50,173 nt of DNA. It comes from JAVBLD01 sp031553705 (GTDB lineage Bacteria; Bacteroidota; Bacteroidia; Bacteroidales; Marinifilaceae). The notes beneath the pieces were generated by a model. That model was not told the DNA's origin, searched no databases, and saw nothing but the letters and a program-made list of their open reading frames with translations. The position numbers and the translations under genes were made by a program. The stretch is taken from positions 1-50,173 of the forward strand of contig JAVBLD010000013.1 of assembly GCA_031553705.1 (NCBI GenBank), given 5' to 3'. Positions 1-7,402 of the stretch are shown in pieces. How positions within the stretch are numbered: the first letter of the stretch is position 1; every line of letters begins with the position of its first letter.

Positions 1-110
1 TAGAGATCTTCGAGTACATAGAAATCTGGTATAATAAAATCAGACGCCACAAAGCTCTGAATAATATGACAATAGATGAATTCTGGAAACTAAATGCAAA
101 AAGTGCTTAA
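1..110 (+). CDS. IS3-family transposase (OrfB), C-terminal end, partial
   Basis: The reading frame that begins at base 3 is open from the window edge and ends at the TAA at 108-110, giving 35 residues. The peptide contains the words IEIWYNKIRRHKAL and MTIDEF, which resemble the conserved end of IS3-family (IS150-like) DDE transposases, where a WYN.KRRH.AL motif follows the last catalytic glutamate. The catalytic core lies outside the window, so activity cannot be judged. It reads toward the B12 uptake genes but ends well before them. I am fairly sure of the family and not of the subgroup. Confidence 0.75.
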   Translation, partial: EIFEYIEIWYNKIRRHKALNNMTIDEFWKLNAKSA

Positions 111-140
111 CTATTTGTGCGGATTTAGTTAGGAATTCCA
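111..140 (+). mobile_element. Possible right end of the IS3-type element
   Basis: IS3-family elements usually end a few tens of bases after the transposase stop in an inverted repeat that begins TG on the outer side. Read inward on the minus strand from base 140, the sequence begins TGGAATTCCTAACTAAATCC, which would fit. The left end is outside the window and no target duplication can be checked, so the boundary is a guess. Confidence 0.35.
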
Positions 141-265
141 AGAAAAGTGAATAAGGTCTGAATTTATTTTAAAGGGATTTTTTGGTATGTTGAAGGGATC
201 TTCGGAAAGTGAAATGTCGCAAAAAGTCGGTAGAGACTTTACCAAGCATCAAAAAATGATATGAA

Positions 266-326
266 AAACCTGTCTCACAGTTAGAATTAATCTTTAAAGG
301 ATTCAAATTCAACTATGAGACAGTTT
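266..326 (-). terminator. Long imperfect hairpin after btuG, probable terminator
   Basis: Two arms of about 27 bases (266-292 and 299-326) are imperfect inverted copies of each other around the loop TTTAAA. The outer parts contain CTGTCTCA and TGAGACAG. Read on the minus strand, the structure lies 18 bases past the btuG stop and is followed by a short T run (GGTTTTTC). That fits intrinsic termination of the btuB-btuG transcript. The arms are longer than in most terminators. Confidence 0.6.
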
Positions 327-343
327 CTTTTGTTTATAAAAAA

Positions 344-1390
344 TTAATGTTTAAAACAAAATCCACCCGGGATAATGCCTGCACGGATTGTGTCCAAAGG
401 TTGTAGTTGAGGGGAGTAACGGTAAACCACACCGTTCTGTACCCAATCAATGGCGTCGCTCAAATAGATCTCTGAGTTGTCCGGGTCGATACCGACTTTG
501 TAAAAGGATTTGCCGTCGGCGGGAATAATAGTATTTTTGGGAAGGGTTTCCGCGTTGACCGGTATGCACCATAGTCCGTTATTGATAAAGTAGAGTGTAT
601 CGGCGTTGCCGTTTAGACAGATGCTGGGAAAATAACTTCCTTCCGGAAAAATAAATTTCTTTTCTACTTTTCGTGTTCCGGCGTCTATTCGCCATAAGCT
701 CGAATTTTCGTAACCGGCGGGGTTTTCAGGCCATCCTCCACCGTCGTTGAGCACCCATAGTTTATTGTTTTTATCCAGGAGGATAGAACAGGGCTGAATC
801 CCTACTTCGATCGAGTCCACGACAGCATCGTTCTGGGTATCGATTACTAATATTTTGTTGTCGCCGGACCAGCAATTGGTAAATACAAACTTTTGATATT
901 GCACCATCTGTTCCGTACTAAGGTGTTTTACATCAATCTCTTTACTGACCTGCAGGTTTTTCGGGTTAAAGACCGTGATCTTTTTTCCGTACAGGTCGGA
1001 GATATAGGCTTTTTCGCTGTTTACAAAATGGACATAACGCGGAGAGATGAGGTCTTCGATCTGGCCTCTTAGTTTCAGTGTATTTTTGTTTATCACAAAA
1101 ACAACTCCGGAATTGTTCGATATCAGGTAGATGTCGTTGCCATTGACGGTCATGGATTGTAACACTTCCCCCACCGGTATGCCGTTGGTTCTGGAAAAGA
1201 CCGCATTTTCAATCCGTTTCTCATCCGGGAAATAATAGGAAAGAGATGCGTTTGCCGCTCCAAAGTTTCCTTCGTTTGAGATGAGTACCCCTTTTCCGGC
1301 GTATTCAAATTCTTCTGTTTTCGAATCATCTTTCATACAAGATAAACAGCTTATCCCGATAAAAACCGATAGTAAAAAATAGTTCTTCAT
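344..1390 (-). CDS. btuG: BtuG-like surface lipoprotein, beta-propeller corrinoid-binding protein
   Basis: The 348-residue product starts with a lipoprotein signal peptide; Cys18 in ISCLSC is the likely lipidated residue. The residues after it, MKDDSK, resemble the lysine/acidic export signal that sends Bacteroidetes lipoproteins to the cell surface. The rest reads as a YncE/DUF5074-type beta-propeller, with repeated strand-turn units such as NKLWVLNDGG and DTLYFINNG. In Bacteroides, BtuG proteins of this size and fold bind vitamin B12 extremely tightly outside the cell and hand it to BtuB. Here the gene follows the TonB-dependent receptor gene by 51 bases on the same strand, behind a cobalamin riboswitch, which strongly supports the same role. 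The propeller family is broad, so the binding function is inferred mainly from context. Confidence 0.75.
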   Translation of the reverse strand: MKNYFLLSVFIGISCLSCMKDDSKTEEFEYAGKGVLISNEGNFGAANASLSYYFPDEKRIENAVFSRTNGIPVGEVLQSMTVNGNDIYLISNNSGVVFVINKNTLKLRGQIEDLISPRYVHFVNSEKAYISDLYGKKITVFNPKNLQVSKEIDVKHLSTEQMVQYQKFVFTNCWSGDNKILVIDTQNDAVVDSIEVGIQPCSILLDKNNKLWVLNDGGGWPENPAGYENSSLWRIDAGTRKVEKKFIFPEGSYFPSICLNGNADTLYFINNGLWCIPVNAETLPKNTIIPADGKSFYKVGIDPDNSEIYLSDAIDWVQNGVVYRYSPQLQPLDTIRAGIIPGGFCFKH

Positions 1391-1441
1391 GTAATTAAAA
1401 ATTTAAAAATTTTGATTTCTTGTTTTTTATGATTTGTTTTC

Positions 1442-3436
1442 TCACCATTTGGGCTTAATCCCTATAAAGAAACCGTAGTTCCGGCCGGGCATCGGATGAT
1501 TCAGCACGGAAATGTATGTTTCATCAAACAGATTGTATATATTTATCTTTAAAGAGAGATCTACCGGTTTCAGAGATATTCTTTTTTCTAACACAATGTC
1601 GTTCATATAATAGGGAGCCAGGCGTCCGATCCTGTTATGGGTTTCATTGCTGGAGGTCGTGAACCGTTCGCTGAAGTAGTTGTATTTATAGGTAAACCAA
1701 AAGTCTCTCCATTCGATCCTGCCTGTTGCCGCGAAGGAGTATTCCGGAATATAGACCAGTTGCTTCCCGATGGACTCATCGGCCCAGTTCACCGGGTCGC
1801 CTTCGTTTATCGCGCGTGTTTGCGCCCAATTGCCGTCTAAATAAAAGGTCCAGTTGTCGCATCGTATCTTTGACTTCCCTTTGACTTCCCAGCCATAACT
1901 ATGTACCTGTTTTACGTTCTTCGGTTCCCAGAACCCTTTGAAGGAGGGTAACCATACAATCCAGTTTTTGATTTTGGAGTTGAAAGCGGATACCTCACCG
2001 GAGAAGGAGAATGATTTTTTTTTCTTGATCGTAAATTCAATGCCGCCGTCGTATGTAATCCCCTGTTCTGCTTTTAAATCCGGGTTGCCTCCCGGCAAAA
2101 AATAGAGGTCGTTGAGCGACGGATAACGATAGTTCCCTGCTACCGACGATTTCAGGACGACCTGGTGGCGGGGCCAGAGTACGATATCTATAAAGGCCGC
2201 AGGAATAGCAGGGGTGAATGAGCCGTAATACTCTTCCCGGATATCCAGAGCGAAACCTATGCGTGAGATCGGGCGGTAGCGGAGGCTTGCGAATGCGGAG
2301 GCTTCGGTACGCTCTTTTTCGTAACCGGTTTTTTTGATCCGGTCGTAGCAGTCGACGGACTGCAGGTTGACAGAGGAGTTAACGGAGAGCATCCATTTTC
2401 CGGAGAGAAAATAGTCTGCCGCCAGTTGGATAAATCCGGTATGGACAACGCTATTGCTATGGATCAACTCCGAGGGCTGGTCTGTTCCGGTCATATTCCG
2501 GAATGTATAAAGCATATCATCATAGGTATATCCGGCCCTTGCGCTGATTTTCAGCATATCGGAGTATCTTTCCCAAGAGCCTACGGTTCGCAGGGTCGTT
2601 TGATCCTGTCGGCTACTGGATGGTTTTTTCTCGTTGTAGTTTACGTCCAATAGCGGAATGCCCCGTTTTGAATTCATATACCAGGCGGACAACGATAACT
2701 TGTTTCCGTTTTTAATGTCGTAATATAGTTCTTGCAAGATATGCAGGTCCCGGTAGTCACCGTTTTTATTTTTTTCGGTGGGATGGCTGCCGGTTCCGTC
2801 GTCGTGGAACTTTATTTTATTGTAATTTATATATTCGAAATCATTTTTTGAGTCGGCATAATAAAACCGGGTGGAGGTTTGAAATCTGTTTTTCGCGAAG
2901 CGCAGGTGCAGGAATTCGTCATAAGTGCTGAAACTGCTGACGCCTTGTATTGCATAGAGGGAGAGGCCTTCCGTCGTGACCGGTTTATTGCCCAGCGTGA
3001 TCGCTCCGCCGAGCCCGCCTCCGGCTACATTTACCGAACTTGCGCCGTGCCATAGTTGCATATCGTCGATAAAATAAGAGGGGATCAGTGAAAAGTCCAC
3101 CTGCCCCAGCATCGGTGAGTTTACCTTCATCCCGTTCCATAGTACCTGGGTATGGGAAGGGGCTGTTCCGCGAAATGATGCCGTTGCCATAGTGCCCCGC
3201 CCATAGTTTTTAATAAAGATAGAGGTGTTCTGGGACAGGATATCGGCCAGGCTGTTTACGACGCTTTCCCGTAATACCATGGTGTCGATATCTGTTTTGG
3301 TTGTACCGAGGTTTTTTAAATGTCGTTGCTTCTTGATATCTACCTGGTCCAGTTTTAATTTGTAAGCAACATCCTCCTGTCCGTAAATGCAAGGACAAAC
3401 AAGCAGCAATAACCATATAGAAAGAGATCTTCTCAT
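1442..3436 (-). CDS. btuB: TonB-dependent outer-membrane receptor, BtuB-like cobalamin transporter
   Basis: The 664-residue product has an N-terminal signal peptide (MRRSLSIWLLLLVCPCIYG). It then has a plug domain at about residues 35-145, with the words NTSIFIKNYGRG and ASFRGTAPSHTQVLWNG typical of TonB-dependent receptors, and a barrel to the C-terminus, which ends in an aromatic-rich strand (GFFIGIKPKW). The frame stays open 59 codons further upstream to 3613, but that stretch overlaps the cobalamin riboswitch, and the signal peptide starts only at the ATG at 3434-3436, so I use that start. Riboswitch control and the adjacent btuG gene point to corrinoid import across the outer membrane, powered by TonB. 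Confidence 0.85.
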   Translation of the reverse strand: MRRSLSIWLLLLVCPCIYGQEDVAYKLKLDQVDIKKQRHLKNLGTTKTDIDTMVLRESVVNSLADILSQNTSIFIKNYGRGTMATASFRGTAPSHTQVLWNGMKVNSPMLGQVDFSLIPSYFIDDMQLWHGASSVNVAGGGLGGAITLGNKPVTTEGLSLYAIQGVSSFSTYDEFLHLRFAKNRFQTSTRFYYADSKNDFEYINYNKIKFHDDGTGSHPTEKNKNGDYRDLHILQELYYDIKNGNKLSLSAWYMNSKRGIPLLDVNYNEKKPSSSRQDQTTLRTVGSWERYSDMLKISARAGYTYDDMLYTFRNMTGTDQPSELIHSNSVVHTGFIQLAADYFLSGKWMLSVNSSVNLQSVDCYDRIKKTGYEKERTEASAFASLRYRPISRIGFALDIREEYYGSFTPAIPAAFIDIVLWPRHQVVLKSSVAGNYRYPSLNDLYFLPGGNPDLKAEQGITYDGGIEFTIKKKKSFSFSGEVSAFNSKIKNWIVWLPSFKGFWEPKNVKQVHSYGWEVKGKSKIRCDNWTFYLDGNWAQTRAINEGDPVNWADESIGKQLVYIPEYSFAATGRIEWRDFWFTYKYNYFSERFTTSSNETHNRIGRLAPYYMNDIVLEKRISLKPVDLSLKINIYNLFDETYISVLNHPMPGRNYGFFIGIKPKW

Positions 3437-3529
3437 CTTATTTTTCAATGTTTTTAAATAAGCTGCCGGATGTTTGTAAACGCGAGAGTGACCATGCATT
3501 CTACAACTCCATTGCCCGGGAGCTTTTGT

Positions 3530-3690
3530 AAAAAAATGCCATTGACAGGTTTTCTGACTTGCTTCCTTTTTGTCGCCTTCCCATTCTGTCGAACAGTGGC
3601 TGTAGTGACTCAAGTATATGAAGCTTACAGCTGCGGGTACAGTTCGTGAATTTCACACGATTCCCTCGTAATATTCAAAGAAAAATATCA
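3530..3690 (-). promoter_or_regulatory. Cobalamin riboswitch upstream of btuB
   Basis: On the minus strand the conserved blocks appear in order: GTGTGAAATTCAC near 3656, ACCCGCAGCTGT near 3638, GCCACTG at 3594-3600, GGGAAGGC at 3575-3582, and the B12 box AAGTCAGAAAACCTGTC at 3544-3560. These match the adenosylcobalamin riboswitch core. It lies about 100 bases before the btuB start. Binding of cobalamin is expected to lower expression of btuB and btuG. The downstream switching structure is not clear by eye. Confidence 0.9.
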
Positions 3691-3707
3691 CATCTTCAAT
3701 GCGGGTG

Positions 3708-3715
3708 TAAAGGTA
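3708..3715 (-). promoter_or_regulatory. Possible -7 box for the btuB transcript
   Basis: The minus strand reads TACCTTTA, one base from the Bacteroidetes TAnnTTTG box. A start about seven bases downstream would put the riboswitch at the very 5' end of the transcript. The btuF leader has a similar word, TACTTTTA, in the same place. No clear -33 TTG is seen. Confidence 0.35.
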
Positions 3716-3769
3716 TATCTTTTTTCCGATAGGAAAAGAATGGGGAAGAATTTTTTTCTCAAATCGACG

Positions 3770-4147
3770 TTAGAATGCTTTAACAATTGAAAATCCCAGG
3801 AAAACCGCTGCAAGACATAATACGACGCTCGCAACGATATAGATAAATCCGGATATCCAACCGGTTTCCTGAAACAGGATCATATTTTCAAGGGCAAATG
3901 CCGAAAATGTGGTGTATCCTCCCAGAATACCGGTTACCAGGAACAGGCGTAATTGCGGGGAGAGCCATTCATAACGTACCGAAAGGCCGTAAACAATTCC
4001 GATAAGGAGGCTGCCGGTGAAGTTTACGGCAAGGGTACCAAAGGGGAACGAATAGCCGGGGAGCCGGTTCGAGACAAACAGAACGGCAAGGTAGCGTAAC
4101 ATGCTGCCTATGGCGCCTCCCAGACCGACTAATAGTAGGGCTCTCAT
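3770..4147 (-). CDS. crcB: CrcB/FluC fluoride channel
   Basis: The 125-residue product has four predicted membrane helices and the hallmarks of the CrcB/FluC family: a GGAIGSMLRY start, GTLAVNFTGS in helix 2 and GILGGYTTFSAFALE in helix 3, where the phenylalanines and the TTFS turn line the fluoride path. The length is normal for the family. Such proteins work as dual-topology dimers in the inner membrane and let fluoride leave the cell. The gene follows the HAD gene by 51 bases on the same strand and probably shares its transcript. I see no fluoride riboswitch upstream. Confidence 0.92.
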   Translation of the reverse strand: MRALLLVGLGGAIGSMLRYLAVLFVSNRLPGYSFPFGTLAVNFTGSLLIGIVYGLSVRYEWLSPQLRLFLVTGILGGYTTFSAFALENMILFQETGWISGFIYIVASVVLCLAAVFLGFSIVKAF

Positions 4148-4198
4148 ATTAATGTAGTTGAAAGTTGAGAGTTGAAAATGTTTTTTTCATATAGATGG

Positions 4199-4987
4199 TT
4201 ATTCGGATGTTTTAAAAACAAAACGGTCGAGCGCTTTGGCAATCCCGTCTTCATCGATGTGGTCGGTTATATAGTCTGCCACCTGTTTGATTTCCTCTTT
4301 GGCATTTCCCATTGCTATTCCGATGGCTGTGTGTATCAGCATCGGGATGTCGTTCCCGCCATCCCCGAAAGAGAGGGTCTCGGAGAGATCGATGCCGAAA
4401 TAGCCGATGATATTGTCGATTCCGGTTTGTTTGCTGATGCCGAGAACATTTACGTCTGCAAAGAGATTAGTCCAGCGGGTGGCATTACAATGGGTGAATA
4501 CCTCTTCCATTAACTCTTTCTCCTGCTGCTCGTCGACATATATATTAATCTGATAGACATCTTCCCGGGCCAGCCCATGAAGGCTTCTAACCCGGGGAGT
4601 CGGCAAGTTTACCATCCGGGCCACCTCTTTTACCCTTTCATCAACATAATTGACAAAGATTCCGCTGTTGCACATAAAAGAACAAGGGAACTTTTTTTTC
4701 GTCTCCAGATAGCGGATAGCCGCATCGACATCTTCCCGGGGGATTGCGCTTTTATGTATGATTGTATGGTCTGCCGTCAAACAACATGCGCCGTTTAAGG
4801 TAATATACCCATCAAATTCGATACCCTGAAGATCAGGTATTTCCGCAAAAGGACGGCCTGTAGCTATAAATGTCTTGATCCCCAGGATTTTTAATCGATG
4901 AATGGCATTGACCGTAGACAGTGGGATCGAATGGGTTTTAAAACTTACTAACGTCCCGTCAATATCAAAAAAAACAGCTTTTATCAT
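4199..4987 (-). CDS. HAD-superfamily phosphatase, Cof type (subfamily IIB)
   Basis: The 262-residue product opens with the HAD nucleophile motif FFDIDGTL at residues 7-14 and has FIATGRP (motif II region) and the late acidic motif SFGDGGNDIPML. A cap domain in between marks it as the Cof/YbjI group, which dephosphorylates sugar phosphates, FMN or related small molecules. The exact substrate cannot be read from sequence. The frame is open upstream to 5131, but the conserved domain begins directly after the ATG at 4985-4987, and the usual Cof start looks like MIKAVFFDIDGT, so the longer form is rejected. It is probably the first gene of a short operon with crcB. Confidence 0.85.
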   Translation of the reverse strand: MIKAVFFDIDGTLVSFKTHSIPLSTVNAIHRLKILGIKTFIATGRPFAEIPDLQGIEFDGYITLNGACCLTADHTIIHKSAIPREDVDAAIRYLETKKKFPCSFMCNSGIFVNYVDERVKEVARMVNLPTPRVRSLHGLAREDVYQINIYVDEQQEKELMEEVFTHCNATRWTNLFADVNVLGISKQTGIDNIIGYFGIDLSETLSFGDGGNDIPMLIHTAIGIAMGNAKEEIKQVADYITDHIDEDGIAKALDRFVFKTSE

Positions 4988-5062
4988 AATGTCGTTGTGG
5001 TTTCCAAACAGAAAACAGATGGAACACGGTTCTCTGCTGTCAATTCGTGTAAGCGAATCATA

Positions 5063-5070
5063 CAAAAGTA
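5063..5070 (-). promoter_or_regulatory. -7 box of a promoter for the HAD-crcB pair
   Basis: The minus strand reads TACTTTTG, a full match to the Bacteroidetes TAnnTTTG box, about 75 bases upstream of the HAD start. No TTG is seen at the ideal spacing further upstream, so support is moderate. Confidence 0.4.
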
Positions 5071-5154
5071 ACAAATAATTTTCAACGAACGATGGCTTAA
5101 CCGGATCCTGGCCGTTATTTCTTCCTACCACTTTTTTTTATATTGAAAAAGATT

Positions 5155-5162
5155 TACTTTTA
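5155..5162 (+). promoter_or_regulatory. Possible -7 box for the btuFCD transcript
   Basis: The word TACTTTTA is one base from TAnnTTTG and is followed within about ten bases by the start of the cobalamin riboswitch. It mirrors the TACCTTTA word in front of the btuB riboswitch. Confidence 0.35.
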
Positions 5163-5171
5163 CCGCCGCAT

Positions 5172-5336
5172 TGGTGATCCGGTTTCCATCCGGGAAACAG
5201 GATAAAAGGGAATCAGGTGGAAATCCTGAACAGACCCGCTGCTGTGAGTCCTGTATTATGTTTCGAGTAACTTATGTCACTATCCGGGAGGGTGGGAAGG
5301 CGATCGGAACAGGGGATAAGTCAGAAAACCTGCCAG
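5172..5336 (+). promoter_or_regulatory. Cobalamin riboswitch upstream of btuFCD
   Basis: The conserved blocks of the cobalamin riboswitch are present in order: CAGGTGGAAATCCTG near 5214, ACCCGCTGCTGTGAGTCC near 5232, GTCACTATCCGGGAGG near 5277, GGGAAGGC near 5294, and the B12 box AAGTCAGAAAACCTGCC at 5318-5334. The element lies about 200 bases before btuF and should repress the uptake operon when cobalamin is plentiful. Confidence 0.92.
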
Positions 5337-5404
5337 GTGCATATAGTGTCAATCCGATGTTGTTTAGGCTTTCGCGGAATGGAGCTGACAATAATGCTGC
5401 TTTG

Positions 5405-5443
5405 TAGCGATAAAAGTTTATCATGTGTATGATACTTTTGCTA
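5405..5443 (+). promoter_or_regulatory. Strong hairpin in the btuF leader, possible switching structure
   Basis: Between the riboswitch and btuF the RNA can form a stem of about 15 pairs: TAGC, AAAAGT and ATCAT on the left pair with ATGAT, ACTTTT and GCTA on the right around the loop GTGT. It has no long T run after it, so it is more likely part of the riboswitch expression platform or a leader structure than a simple terminator. Confidence 0.45.
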
Positions 5444-5538
5444 TACTTTCGATAGCTGAATGAGAATACGGGTGAGATAAATGGATGATTACAATACCGG
5501 CAAACCGGAATTTCTGTTTTTGGTTAAGGAGTAAATAA

Positions 5539-6351
5539 ATGAAAAGTATTGTTTTTGGAATATTGTTATTTTGGGTGTCTTTTGTCTCCGGACAGGAGAA
5601 GGTAAGGGTGGTTTCATTGGCACCTTTTATAACAAACAGTATTTATCTGCTTGGGGGAGAGAAACAGCTGGCGGGATGTACGCAGTATTGTCTGACCGGA
5701 GTAAAGGGAGGCGTACCGGTAGTTGCGGATGCCGTGAATGTGAATATTGAACAGATCGTAAGTTTAAAGCCTGATCTAGTGATTGCCGGTGAGTTAACTC
5801 ATCCCCGGATCATCGAAGCGATCCGGAAAATGGGAATTAAGACGGTGCATTGGTATCAACCGGAGAGCTTCGATGAGATTTGCACGCAATTGCTTGAACT
5901 GGGGCGATATCTAGGCAAGACTGAACTGGCCGAACGATATATAAAGGAGAGCCGGGAGCGATTGGCTCATATCAGGGCCGGTATACCGTCCGGAAGGCCG
6001 TTGAAGATGTTTTTACAGGTAGGGGCTAATCCATTATATACCGTACTGAAAAATACTTTTATGGATGACTATATTGTACAGCTCAGAGGTGAGAATATTG
6101 CCGCAGGCCTTAAGACGGGTGTCGTGTCTAAAGAGTTCGTATTGCTCCAAAACCCTGATGTGATGATTCTCACCTCTATGGGTATGGTTGGAGAGGATGA
6201 ACGGAGGGAGTGGATGAAATACCGGATGATCAATGCGGTGAAGAACGGGAAGGTGTTTCTGATAGACGAATATGAGCTATGTTGTCCCACTCCGGTTACT
6301 TTTGTAAATGCTCTGGAGAAGTTAGCCGGACAGATATATGATTTAAAATAG
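5539..6351 (+). CDS. btuF: Periplasmic cobalamin-binding protein of an ABC importer, BtuF-like
   Basis: The 270-residue product has a cleavable signal peptide (cleavage near VSG-QE at residues 17-19) and the two-lobe helical-backbone binding fold of the BtuF/FecB family: VVSLAPFITNSIYLLGG at the start of lobe one, and PDLVIAGELTHPRIIEAIRKMG before the linker helix. The length matches BtuF. A GGAG ribosome site lies just before the ATG. It is the first gene of a three-gene importer operon behind a cobalamin riboswitch, so the ligand is most likely cobalamin or another corrinoid rather than iron-siderophore. Confidence 0.85.
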   Translation: MKSIVFGILLFWVSFVSGQEKVRVVSLAPFITNSIYLLGGEKQLAGCTQYCLTGVKGGVPVVADAVNVNIEQIVSLKPDLVIAGELTHPRIIEAIRKMGIKTVHWYQPESFDEICTQLLELGRYLGKTELAERYIKESRERLAHIRAGIPSGRPLKMFLQVGANPLYTVLKNTFMDDYIVQLRGENIAAGLKTGVVSKEFVLLQNPDVMILTSMGMVGEDERREWMKYRMINAVKNGKVFLIDEYELCCPTPVTFVNALEKLAGQIYDLK

Positions 6352-6356
6352 TAGGA

Positions 6357-7361
6357 ATGTACGGAAAGTATTATAAATGGGCTGTTTTTTTGATAGTATT
6401 GCTCCTGCTTCTTTTTGTGGTTGTAGTGGCCGGTTTGTGCATCGGCGAAGTGAAGTACACTCCTGCAGAATTATTGGGTATCCTGTTTGGTAATGAGACG
6501 GGTGTCCGGGCGGAGATATTGAGAAAGCTGAGATTACCCCGGGTATTGCTCGGTTTTATGGTCGGAGGGGCATTGAGTCTGGCTGGGGCCATTTTGCAGG
6601 GCATTTTCCGCAATCCGTTGGTGGAACCCTATACGTTGGGTATTTCCGGTGGCGCTTCGGTAGGAGTGGCTTTGGTTGTCGTTTTTTCGCTTGAGGCGTT
6701 GTTCGGGAGTTTTACCTTACCGTTGGCCGGCTTTTCAGGAGCTTTATTGACGATTGTTTTTGTCTATGCTGTCAGTATGAACGGGCGAGCTGTTCGGATA
6801 CAGACATTGTTACTGACCGGGGTGATGATCAGTTTTATCGCTTCGTCGGCGATGATGTTGTTGATGTCTGTGGCGCGAAGCGATAAATTGCATGGGGTGA
6901 TTTTCTGGATTATGGGTGGATTGAACGAAACAGATACTACTTTGATTGCTTTTTTGTCGGTAATCGCTTTGTTGACCCTGTTGTTCTCTTTTTTCTATGC
7001 GACACCTTTAAATGCGATGCGTTTGGGGGTGGAGCGTGCTGTTCAATTGGGAGTGAATGCGGAGCGGAGTGTGAAAGTGCTGTTTTTTCTCAGTTCGCTG
7101 TTGACCGGAATCTGCGTGTCAGTTGCAGGGGTAATCGGTTTTGTCGGTTTGATCATTCCGCAATTGGTACGGTTTATTGTCGGTACGGATTACCGGATAT
7201 TATTGGTCAGTTCGTTTCTGGGAGGAGGTATATTCCTGATTTTATGTGATATCCTGGCCAGGGTGATGATCGCCCCGAATGAGCTGCCGATAGGAGTGGT
7301 CACCGGTATCATCGGCGGCATAATATTTATTGTTGTGATGATAAGCGGCAAAAGCGAATGA
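6357..7361 (+). CDS. btuC: ABC importer permease, BtuC/FecCD family
   Basis: The 334-residue product is very hydrophobic, with about ten membrane helices, and carries FecCD-family signatures: LRLPRVLLGFMVGGALSLAG near residues 58-77, RNPLVEPYTLGISGGAS near 85-103, and the coupling-helix region GFVGLIIPQLVRF near 260-272 that contacts the ATPase. It starts five bases after the btuF stop. It is the inner-membrane channel of the corrinoid importer, working as a dimer with BtuD. Confidence 0.88.
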   Translation: MYGKYYKWAVFLIVLLLLLFVVVVAGLCIGEVKYTPAELLGILFGNETGVRAEILRKLRLPRVLLGFMVGGALSLAGAILQGIFRNPLVEPYTLGISGGASVGVALVVVFSLEALFGSFTLPLAGFSGALLTIVFVYAVSMNGRAVRIQTLLLTGVMISFIASSAMMLLMSVARSDKLHGVIFWIMGGLNETDTTLIAFLSVIALLTLLFSFFYATPLNAMRLGVERAVQLGVNAERSVKVLFFLSSLLTGICVSVAGVIGFVGLIIPQLVRFIVGTDYRILLVSSFLGGGIFLILCDILARVMIAPNELPIGVVTGIIGGIIFIVVMISGKSE

Positions 7362-7402
7362 CGGACAGGCCTTAAGTTAAGAACGATTTTAATAGAATAG
7401 AA

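Noticed and set aside
4148..4198. Possible fluoride riboswitch before crcB
   Set aside because: The spacer is only 51 bases of low-complexity GTTGAAA words and has none of the conserved fluoride-riboswitch sequence.
4988..5131. 48-residue N-terminal extension of the HAD phosphatase
   Set aside because: The conserved domain begins at the second start, a normal family start, and the extension has no domain and crosses a likely promoter box.
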